DNA of 64,000 nt from Limnobacter litoralis (lineage in GTDB: Bacteria; Pseudomonadota; Gammaproteobacteria; Burkholderiales; Burkholderiaceae_B). The position numbers and the translations under genes are program-made. The first letter of the stretch is position 1. Each line of letters opens with the position of its first letter. Positions 58,069 through 64,000 of this stretch are shown piece by piece. Location of the stretch: assembly GCF_030160455.1 (NCBI RefSeq), contig NZ_BSOJ01000012.1, forward strand, positions 1 through 64,000, written 5' to 3'. Below the pieces are notes generated by a model. That model saw only the letters and a list, made by a program, of their open reading frames with translations, searched no databases and had not been told where the DNA came from.

Positions 58069-59526
58069 TTATTTCCAGGCGCCGTTGGTCACCCGAACTG
58101 CATAAAACCCACTGTAGCCATCGGTGTACCAGATCTCTTTTCGCTCCGGCACAAAGGCCGGGCTGGACATGGCCCAGTCGCTGGCAGGGGCAGGCACCGT
58201 CAAAACCCGAGGCTGAACCGGTGCATTGAAGTAGGCCACTTCCTTGGGGTTTGCTGGGTCGCGAATGTCAAACACACGCAAGCCGGACAAAATCATGCTG
58301 CAGGCCACAATCGTCGGGTCGGTGCGGGTAGGTACATTGCAGTAGTGCCCTGCATAGCCGCCTGCCGGGTTGCTTGCACCGGGGTCGTTGGCGATGGTGG
58401 CGCGGTTTTCTTTGTTGTGCACAGCCAGCCGCATGTTTGAGATCACCTTGGGGTGCTTTTCATCGGAGATGTCAATCATCCGGGCCGCACCCACCACGGG
58501 GCCGTTGGATGACACCACTGGGCTGCCGTCGCCGTTCGAGTATTCGTCAATTTCAACCAGGTAAGGCTTGCCTTTGATGGTGATAGGAATCGCATTCTGA
58601 GGAATTGTCACCAGGTCCCAGGTGACCCGGGAAATTTCTTTCACTTGCGGATTGGGCTTTCTGGCCTGAATTTCTGACACATCCAGAATGATCACGCCAG
58701 CCGGGCCACTGATGCCAGCCACATAAGCCCGATTGCCATCCGCACTGATCGACAAGCCGTGGGAAGGGTAGTAACCCGCCCAAATCGGCTTTGGCAGCGA
58801 AGGGTTGGAAATGTCCAAGGCCACGATGGTGGAGGTGGATGGCGAAGCGGAATAGAAGGTTTTGCCATCGGGCGACATACCACTTTCATGACCAAACACG
58901 CCCAGCGGGGTGGATGATTTAAACACGGGGTGACGACAGTCTTTCGAAATGTCGTACACGTCGACCACACCTGGGCCGAATGCCGGGTTGCCCAGCACTG
59001 CGGCAAGAACACCGCCTTGCTGACTGACCACCAGGCTTTCGTGGGGGGACAACATCGCCGGGGTAACCAATGAGTCGGTTTTGACCGGGTGCGTGGGGTC
59101 GCTCATGTCAATGACGGCGACGCCCTGTTGTTTGTCAGCCAGGTTTGTGGGGTAAAGCAAGGTGCTGTCGTAGTAGGCGCAATCGTGCCCACTGGCGTCC
59201 ACATAACGTTCCACTTTGAACCCGCCCACCGTGCCGATGGCATTGGCCGTCACCAGTGAGCCCACCAGTTGCGTGTTACAGGTAAAGCCCAAAGCGGCCG
59301 CTCCAGAGTCGTGGTCAGCCTGCGACACTCGGCCCTGCATGCCTGTTTCAGGATGAGAGCCTGGACCGCATGTGCCTTGAGGCGTGGCAGGAATGAGTGC
59401 ACCGTCCGCCGCTGCTGCCTGCACGGTGCCGCCTCCGCTACTGCCTGTTGTAAAAGCGTCTTTGTTGCCCATGCAGCCCGTGGCCGCCAGGCAGGCGATG
59501 CACAGTATTGACCATGCTTGTTTCAT
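58069..59526 (-). CDS. LVIVD-repeat lipoprotein, beta-propeller type
   Basis: A lipoprotein of 485 residues with the lipobox LAATGC (Cys18), placing it at a membrane surface. After a linker rich in Gly, Thr and Ala come propeller-like repeats with the LVIVD-type pattern: GVAVIDMSDPTHPVKT, GVVDVYDISKDCRHP, IVALDISNPSLPKP, VIILDVSEI, RMIDISDEKHPKV and LRVFDIRDPANPKE. This arrangement, seen in surface lipoproteins and some metal-related exported proteins, gives no enzymatic function. It overlaps the preceding DUF305 gene by four bases (ATGA), so the two are made together. Confidence 0.8.
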   Translation of the reverse strand: MKQAWSILCIACLAATGCMGNKDAFTTGSSGGGTVQAAAADGALIPATPQGTCGPGSHPETGMQGRVSQADHDSGAAALGFTCNTQLVGSLVTANAIGTVGGFKVERYVDASGHDCAYYDSTLLYPTNLADKQQGVAVIDMSDPTHPVKTDSLVTPAMLSPHESLVVSQQGGVLAAVLGNPAFGPGVVDVYDISKDCRHPVFKSSTPLGVFGHESGMSPDGKTFYSASPSTSTIVALDISNPSLPKPIWAGYYPSHGLSISADGNRAYVAGISGPAGVIILDVSEIQARKPNPQVKEISRVTWDLVTIPQNAIPITIKGKPYLVEIDEYSNGDGSPVVSSNGPVVGAARMIDISDEKHPKVISNMRLAVHNKENRATIANDPGASNPAGGYAGHYCNVPTRTDPTIVACSMILSGLRVFDIRDPANPKEVAYFNAPVQPRVLTVPAPASDWAMSSPAFVPERKEIWYTDGYSGFYAVRVTNGAWK

Positions 59527-60164
59527 GGATTGTCTCCAGTTTGGTTAAGGCTTGCCAGCCGGTTTTGCATCCAGCCTATTTCACTGGTTTGCTCCGCAAT
59601 GACGTTTTTTGCGAAGGCTCGAACCAGATTTGTGTGGGCGTTGTGTTCAGTAAAGCGAGCCATCTCAAGCGCTGCCTGATGGTGCCGCATCATGAGTTCA
59701 AGAAAGAACCGCTCTTTGGCGGTGCCTTTCAAATTTTGCAGTGATGTCAGTTGCGCTGGCGTAGCCAGCCCTTCCATGGCACCGTCCAGACCATTGCAGC
59801 GTGACACGTACAACAGGTCGTCCAACCGCGTGATTCCTTGGGCATGTTGTACCCATTGCATGGGCGGGCCGACCATGACAACCGGCTTTCCCCATGCGCC
59901 CAGCCAGCCTTGCATCTGCCCAATTTCAAGCAGTTGGCTGTTGTAGATGGTGCTGGCCAGCCCCTGTGCTTCAGCCGAGTTGTCACTGCGCAACATCTGG
60001 GCCATTTGCAAGGCCTGGTTGTGGTGGATGATCATGCTTTGTGCAAACCCGATGTCCACGTCCCCAGGCCGGATGGTTGGCGACACGGCCAAACCGCCGA
60101 GTCCCAACAGGAATGCGGTTGCCAGCAGTGTCAGTCCCGCGCGTTTGAGCAGGGGGGTTAGCAT
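59523..60164 (-). CDS. DUF305 protein, exported or membrane anchored
   Basis: A 213-residue protein with an N-terminal signal-anchor (LLATAFLLGLGGLAV) and two copies of a DUF305/ferritin-like helical motif: FAQSMIIHHNQALQMAQ near residue 40 and LELMMRHHQAALEMARF near residue 156. The HH pairs and nearby Met residues are the pattern seen in CopM-like copper-binding proteins. Good GGAG site before the ATG. It is upstream of, and coupled to, the LVIVD lipoprotein gene, suggesting a joint function in the periplasm or envelope. Metal binding is inference. Confidence 0.82.
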   Translation of the reverse strand: MLTPLLKRAGLTLLATAFLLGLGGLAVSPTIRPGDVDIGFAQSMIIHHNQALQMAQMLRSDNSAEAQGLASTIYNSQLLEIGQMQGWLGAWGKPVVMVGPPMQWVQHAQGITRLDDLLYVSRCNGLDGAMEGLATPAQLTSLQNLKGTAKERFFLELMMRHHQAALEMARFTEHNAHTNLVRAFAKNVIAEQTSEIGWMQNRLASLNQTGDNP

Positions 60165-60281
60165 GAAATCTCCAGGTGCGAATTGTGTGGTGTGTAGGAC
60201 TTGTACTTGCCTGTGTGGATATTGGATTAAACCGCGTTGAGCCTGCTTTCATGCGTGGGCGTTTTACCGGATAATCGCGAC

Positions 60282-62183
60282 ATGCAGACATTTTCGACAC
60301 GGGTGCTGGCGCTGATCCCGCCCATGACCCAGCTCAACACGCCCTATCCGTCCACCGCCTACCTGACCGGTTTTCTGCGTTCGCAGGGGGTGTCGGCCAC
60401 GCAAGCAGACATTGCGCTGGATCTGGTTCTCAGCCTGTTTTCTGCAGAGGGCATGGACGCCATTGCCGATGAAATCGAGCAGCAAGAAGAGGTGACCGAG
60501 CGTGTCGCCTTGTTTATGTCTCAGTTGGATCGTTACCGGCAAACCATTGAGCCGACCATTCACTTTTTGCAAGGCAAAGATTCCACGCTGGCCCATCGCA
60601 TCAATTCGGGGCGATTTCTTCCCGAGGGTCCACGGTTTGAACAACTGAATGCCTATCTGGAGGAAGAGGGGGAAGATCCCCTGGCTTGGGCATTTGGTGC
60701 TTTGGGCGCGCAAGACCGGGCGCGACACCTTGCAACCCTTTATCTCAATGACATCTCGGATGTCATCAAAGACGCCATCGACCCACGTTTTGAGTTTGTG
60801 CGTTATGCAGAAAGCCTGGCCGCCAGTCAGCCGAGTTTTGAGCCCTTGGCGCAGGCCTTGGCTCAGCCATTTACCTTGATTGACGAAGTGTTGGTCAGCC
60901 TGACCTTGCAGGTGGTTCGCGATGAAGCGCCCGAGCTGGTGCTGCTTTCGGTGCCCTTCCCTGGTGCGGTTTATGCTGCGCTCAGAATGGCCCAAGCCAT
61001 TCGTCAGGAATTCCCGGCCGTGCGCATCAGCTTGGGGGGCGGCTATGTGAACACGGAGTTGCGAGAGTTGAAAGAGCCCCGGCTGTTCGATTTTGTGGAC
61101 TTTGTGACACTGGACGGCGGGGAGAAGCCCTTGTTGGCCCTGCTGGAATACCTTGAAGGCCGAAGAGGCCTGAAGAGGTTGGTTCGCACCTTTGTGCGCA
61201 ACGAAGAGGGCGAGGTGCAGTACATCAACCTCAATGAGCCGGACGTTCCCTTTTCCGATGTGGGCACCCCCACCTGGGACGGTCTGCCGCTGGGCGACTA
61301 TCTCAGCTTGCTCGACATGCTCAACCCGATGCATCGGCTTTGGAGCGATGGCCGCTGGAACAAGCTGACCGTGGCGCATGGCTGTTACTGGAAGAAGTGC
61401 AGCTTTTGTGACGTCAGTCTGGACTACATTTCCAGATATGAAACCACCACCGCTGAAACCCTGGTGGACCGGATTGAAACCATTGTGGCTGAAACGGGGC
61501 AGACTGGCTTTCATTTTGTGGATGAAGCCGCGCCGCCCAAGGCGCTCAAAACCCTGTCAGCCGAGTTGATCAAACGCAATGTGGCCATTTCGTGGTGGGG
61601 CAATATCCGATTCGAAAAGTCATTTGATGCAGAGCTGTGCCAGCAAATGGCTGAAGCGGGTTGCATCGCGGTGAGTGGCGGGCTGGAGGTTGCCTCGGAC
61701 CGCTTGCTCCAGCTGATGAAGAAGGGGGTGTCGGTGGCGCAGGTTGCGCGTGTGACCAAAGATTTTTCCGATGCAGGCATTCTGGTGCATGCCTACTTGA
61801 TGTACGGTTTTCCCACGCAGACTGTGCAAGACACGGTGGATGCTCTTGAATACGTGCGCCAGTTGTTTGCTGCGGGTTGTATTCAGTCCGGGTTTTTTCA
61901 CCGATTCACCTGCACGGTTCATTCACCGGTCGGGAAAAATCCCGAAGAGTACGGTGTGGAATTGCTGCCTTTACCAGAAGGCACCTTTGCCAAAAATGAC
62001 ATTGGTTTTGTAGACCCAACCGGTGTGGACCATGAGGCCATGGGGCGCGCTCTCAACAAGGCACTTTACAATTACATGCACGGCATTGGGCTTGATGCAG
62101 ACGTGCGAAGCTGGTTTGAAGAAAAAGTGCCCCTGCCAACCGTTCACCGTGACTTTATCGAGATTGCACTGGGGAACTCTTGA
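60282..62183 (+). CDS. Radical SAM protein of the B12-binding-like group
   Basis: A 633-residue cytoplasmic protein. The middle (about 210-315) looks like a B12-binding-type fold (VLLSVPFPGAVYAALRMA, ISLGGGYVNTEL, DFVTLDGGEKPLLALLEYL), but I see no DxHxxG cobalamin ligand. The radical SAM domain follows, with the cluster cysteines Cys368, Cys373 and Cys376 in the pattern C-x4-C-x2-C instead of the standard C-x3-C-x2-C. Further on are ISWWGNIRFE, SGGLEVASDRLL and AYLMYGFPTQT, which match radical SAM barrel motifs. The substrate is unknown. Start: ATG at 60282; the frame is open before it without family character. Confidence 0.82.
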   Translation: MQTFSTRVLALIPPMTQLNTPYPSTAYLTGFLRSQGVSATQADIALDLVLSLFSAEGMDAIADEIEQQEEVTERVALFMSQLDRYRQTIEPTIHFLQGKDSTLAHRINSGRFLPEGPRFEQLNAYLEEEGEDPLAWAFGALGAQDRARHLATLYLNDISDVIKDAIDPRFEFVRYAESLAASQPSFEPLAQALAQPFTLIDEVLVSLTLQVVRDEAPELVLLSVPFPGAVYAALRMAQAIRQEFPAVRISLGGGYVNTELRELKEPRLFDFVDFVTLDGGEKPLLALLEYLEGRRGLKRLVRTFVRNEEGEVQYINLNEPDVPFSDVGTPTWDGLPLGDYLSLLDMLNPMHRLWSDGRWNKLTVAHGCYWKKCSFCDVSLDYISRYETTTAETLVDRIETIVAETGQTGFHFVDEAAPPKALKTLSAELIKRNVAISWWGNIRFEKSFDAELCQQMAEAGCIAVSGGLEVASDRLLQLMKKGVSVAQVARVTKDFSDAGILVHAYLMYGFPTQTVQDTVDALEYVRQLFAAGCIQSGFFHRFTCTVHSPVGKNPEEYGVELLPLPEGTFAKNDIGFVDPTGVDHEAMGRALNKALYNYMHGIGLDADVRSWFEEKVPLPTVHRDFIEIALGNS

Positions 62184-62222
62184 GTGGCTTGTAGCTACTC
62201 ACTGCATTTTAGAGGCATGGCG

Positions 62223-62624
62223 ATGAGCGATTTTTCGGGGTCGATGGGGTCTTTGTCAATTGGAGATGATCATCATCCAGACTTTGACGTGGCTGAATGG
62301 ATGGGTTACGGCGCTGCTCACCATGCCATGGAAGTTCAACAAGCTGAGCAATTTAACAATGGCGCACAGGCAACAGCGCAAAGGCCCGCTTATGTTCCGC
62401 CGAGTCCCCAGGTGCTGCATCAAAGAGGACGTTTCATTTGCAGCGCAATCGGCCTGGTGCTTTCGGGTTTGCTGGGGGTTGCGGGCGGGTACACATTGAG
62501 CGCTCACAGGGAGGTCGTCGGTGGCGTGTTGATTGGATTGGCCGGATTGGGCTTGGGATGTTCGGCCGCCCTGTGTTGTCTAGGCGGGCAAAACGGGTCA
62601 ATTGCGGGGTCTTCCCCTGTTTAG
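62223..62624 (+). CDS. Hypothetical protein with two C-terminal membrane segments
   Basis: A 133-residue protein that I do not recognise. The N-terminal half is hydrophilic and rich in Ser, His, Asp, Ala and Gln, without a motif. Two hydrophobic stretches follow near residues 74-95 (ICSAIGLVLSGLLGVAGGYTL) and 103-122 (VVGGVLIGLAGLGLGCSAAL), each with small-residue faces as in glycine-zipper helices. The ATG at 62223 is chosen because AGAGG at 62211-62215 lies seven bases ahead. It follows the radical SAM gene by 40 bases on the same strand. Confidence 0.6.
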   Translation: MSDFSGSMGSLSIGDDHHPDFDVAEWMGYGAAHHAMEVQQAEQFNNGAQATAQRPAYVPPSPQVLHQRGRFICSAIGLVLSGLLGVAGGYTLSAHREVVGGVLIGLAGLGLGCSAALCCLGGQNGSIAGSSPV

Positions 62625-62706
62625 TTCGCTTTAATTTAATTGAGTATTTGTTGCTAAAACGCTAAACTGACAGGCTGTTCAAGTTTTGTCATGAAGGAGT
62701 TTCGAC

Positions 62707-62928
62707 ATGCCTGCGACCAAGACAGTGAGTCAAGCGCCGTCAAAAGGCCGAGCGGCGGCGCCGTCCCGCAAGCCTTCTAAAACAGCATTGTCGCCAGCCG
62801 AGGTGACTCCTCTGGAGCTTCTGGCTCCAACCAAGCCCGTTCGTCGCCGCCGCTCAGGCGCGGCAAAGCCCCGCAAGCTCAAGGGTGCCACCACTACATG
62901 GCCGTTTCCAACTGGCTCTCGCCCCTGA
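62707..62928 (+). CDS. Small basic Pro/Lys/Ala-rich hypothetical protein
   Basis: A 73-residue, strongly basic protein (RKPSKTALS, KPVRRRRSGAAKPRK) with a C-terminal GATTTWPFPTGSRP. It has no folded-domain look and could bind nucleic acid, in the manner of histone-H1-like proteins, but nothing else supports this. A good AAGGAG site (62695-62700) seven bases before the ATG makes it likely to be real. It stands between the hypothetical membrane protein and the YggT gene. Confidence 0.6.
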   Translation: MPATKTVSQAPSKGRAAAPSRKPSKTALSPAEVTPLELLAPTKPVRRRRSGAAKPRKLKGATTTWPFPTGSRP

Positions 62929-62946
62929 TCGAAGGACTTTTTTCTG

Positions 62947-63519
62947 ATGTTGCTCATCAATATTGTCAGGTTGTTGCTTGAGACTGCAGCAAGCCTGTTG
63001 ACGTTTTGCCTGTTGTTGCGCGCCTTGATGCAGTGGGTTCGCATACACCCCAGTAATCCGCTGTCGCCCTTTATCTTCTCGATGACCGATTGGTTGGTCA
63101 AACCCTTGAGAAAAGGTATTCCGGGTTACGGTGGTCTGGACTGGGCGTCCATCTTCGGCGCCTTTCTGGTGGGTTTTTTGCTTCAGGTGCTTACGGTTTT
63201 GCTGTCGATTGCATTTTCCGGAATGAGCGGGCCTGGGCTGGTTGCGCTGGTCACTTTGACAATCCCGCTGGCCATTTTCTGGTTGGTGCGCAACATCGCT
63301 TATTTGTTGATGGGCATTGTTCTAATTCAAGTGCTGCTCAGCTGGGTCAATCCGTTTTCACCGATCGCCTCGATTTTAAGCGAATTGTCGAATCCGTTCT
63401 TGCAGCCTTTGCGACGCATTCTGCCGCAAGTGGGCAACGTGGATTTGTCTCCGCTGGTGTTTTTCTTGCTGCTACAGATTGTGATGATGGTGCTGCAAAG
63501 CCTGATGCCCGGTATGTAA
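62947..63519 (+). CDS. YggT-family membrane protein
   Basis: A 190-residue inner-membrane protein with two YGGT repeats. Each repeat has a pair of helices and a conserved loop: first LLRALMQWVRIHPSNPLSPFI then, in the second half, VLLSWVNPFSPIASIL with NPFLQPLRRILP. Family members are linked to osmotic tolerance and division-plane proteins but the function is not settled. It lies 18 bases after the small basic protein. Confidence 0.9.
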   Translation: MLLINIVRLLLETAASLLTFCLLLRALMQWVRIHPSNPLSPFIFSMTDWLVKPLRKGIPGYGGLDWASIFGAFLVGFLLQVLTVLLSIAFSGMSGPGLVALVTLTIPLAIFWLVRNIAYLLMGIVLIQVLLSWVNPFSPIASILSELSNPFLQPLRRILPQVGNVDLSPLVFFLLLQIVMMVLQSLMPGM

Positions 63520-63544
63520 CAACCGGGCAGGGCTTCTGAACAGC

Positions 63545-64000
63545 TTAGTGGCTGACTCGTGAGGTGCCGCCTGAAGTAATGATTCGCACTCGATCACCTG
63601 GGCGGAAGGCTTCGTCGGCGTCTTGAACATAAGCCCGTAGCGAGCCGTTGTCCATCTTGACTGTAATCTCCAGACCTTGGCGGGTTGACGCGTTTTTCTC
63701 GATGGCTTGACCAGCAACTCCACCTGCCAGTGCGCCCAGCACCGCCCCGATTGTGCTGCCTTTGCCACCACCCACGTTGCTACCAGCCACACCGCCCACA
63801 ATGGCGCCCGCTGCGGTGCCTACATTGTTGGTGTCGCCTTGGATGGTGACTGTGCGCACACTCTCAACCACACCCTGTTCAATGTACTGGGCGCGACGTG
63901 CCTCACCTTCGCGATAGACCGAGCCCGATGTGCTTTGTGAGGCACAGCCAGTGAGTGCGCCCAGGGTAATCAAACCAATGGCACCGATTGCTTTCCAAGA
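63545..64000 (-). CDS. Glycine-zipper 2TM outer-membrane lipoprotein (5' end outside window)
   Basis: A SlyB/17-kDa-antigen-like lipoprotein. The lipobox LGALTGC lies close to the window edge. The coding frame is open through base 64000 (the signal peptide reads KAIGAIGLITLG) with no start codon of the usual type, so the true start is beyond the window. The centre holds repeated GxxxG-type segments (GTAAGAIVGGVAGSNVGGG and GAVLGALAGGVAGQAIEK), the glycine-zipper domain. The C-terminal part is a small SH3-like or OB-type strand-rich tail (GDRVRIIT). Confidence 0.85.
   Translation of the reverse strand, partial: SWKAIGAIGLITLGALTGCASQSTSGSVYREGEARRAQYIEQGVVESVRTVTIQGDTNNVGTAAGAIVGGVAGSNVGGGKGSTIGAVLGALAGGVAGQAIEKNASTRQGLEITVKMDNGSLRAYVQDADEAFRPGDRVRIITSGGTSRVSH

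Noticed and set aside
62640-62706. Possible promoter before the small basic protein gene
   Set aside because: AT-rich, but I could not find a -35/-10 pair with acceptable matches and spacing.

Overview
The window looks like a chromosomal segment of a betaproteobacterium of the order Burkholderiales. The evidence is a complete division and cell wall (dcw) cluster running from mraZ to ftsZ and lpxC, the order secA-argJ-AAA ATPase-Nudix/ThiE against zapD-coaE-pilD-pilC-pilB, and a class Ia ribonucleotide reductase of about 970 residues. Base composition is moderate rather than the very high GC of Burkholderia. A Limnobacter-like organism is my best guess, but this is inference from protein character and gene order, not from a database search.

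Layout. 1-430 is the right end of an IS66-family insertion sequence. It has cut the 5' part off a transglutaminase-like (KY-type) gene (430-1296). 1300-7800 is a mixed metabolic stretch: an M20 amidohydrolase, a lipoprotein predicted aminopeptidase, a YafJ-type glutamine amidotransferase, a MOFRL glycerate kinase, pyrC and a DUF3025 protein. 7816-8225 is the RNase P RNA. 8396-25332 is the dcw cluster (mraZ rsmH ftsL ftsI murE murF mraY murD ftsW murG murC ddl ftsQ ftsA ftsZ), with nearly every junction overlapping by a few bases. It is followed by a peroxiredoxin, lpxC, a DUF721/DciA-like gene (reverse strand), an M23 peptidase, secA, argJ, an AAA ATPase and a Nudix-ThiE fusion. 34608-42305, on the reverse strand, holds zapD, coaE, the type IV pilus genes pilD-pilC-pilB, a CBS-domain transporter-like protein and the polyprenyl diphosphate synthase gene. 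42427-45403 holds rplU-rpmA, obgE and proB. 45433-51702 holds rppH, proS, a lytic transglycosylase, ffh, a CcsA/HemX-like membrane protein, a small zinc-ribbon-like protein and ampD. 51734-56109 is nrdA-nrdB with an unusually readable control region. 56158-64000 is a looser accessory stretch: a glutathione transferase and its divergent TetR regulator, an S4 RNA-binding protein, a DUF305/LVIVD-lipoprotein pair, an atypical radical SAM protein, two orphan small proteins, a YggT protein and a glycine-zipper lipoprotein cut by the window edge.

The genes form coherent units. The dcw block makes lipid II from cytoplasmic precursors (murE, murF, mraY, murD, murG, murC, ddl) and builds the divisome that uses it (ftsL, ftsI, ftsW, ftsQ, ftsA, ftsZ; zapD further on). 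M23 peptidase, lytic transglycosylase and AmpD remodel or recycle the wall. SecA and Ffh serve protein export. The most informative non-coding signals are four 10-bp repeats at the mraZ promoter, four DnaA-type boxes plus two NrdR-type boxes before nrdA, and a LexA-type box before nrdB. No tRNA, CRISPR array, prophage or complete mobile element was seen, and no gene-free stretch exceeds about 300 bases. I did not find a convincing wholly new multi-gene system. The least explained pieces are the radical SAM protein with a non-standard cysteine spacing, the DUF305/LVIVD pair and the two orphan small proteins.
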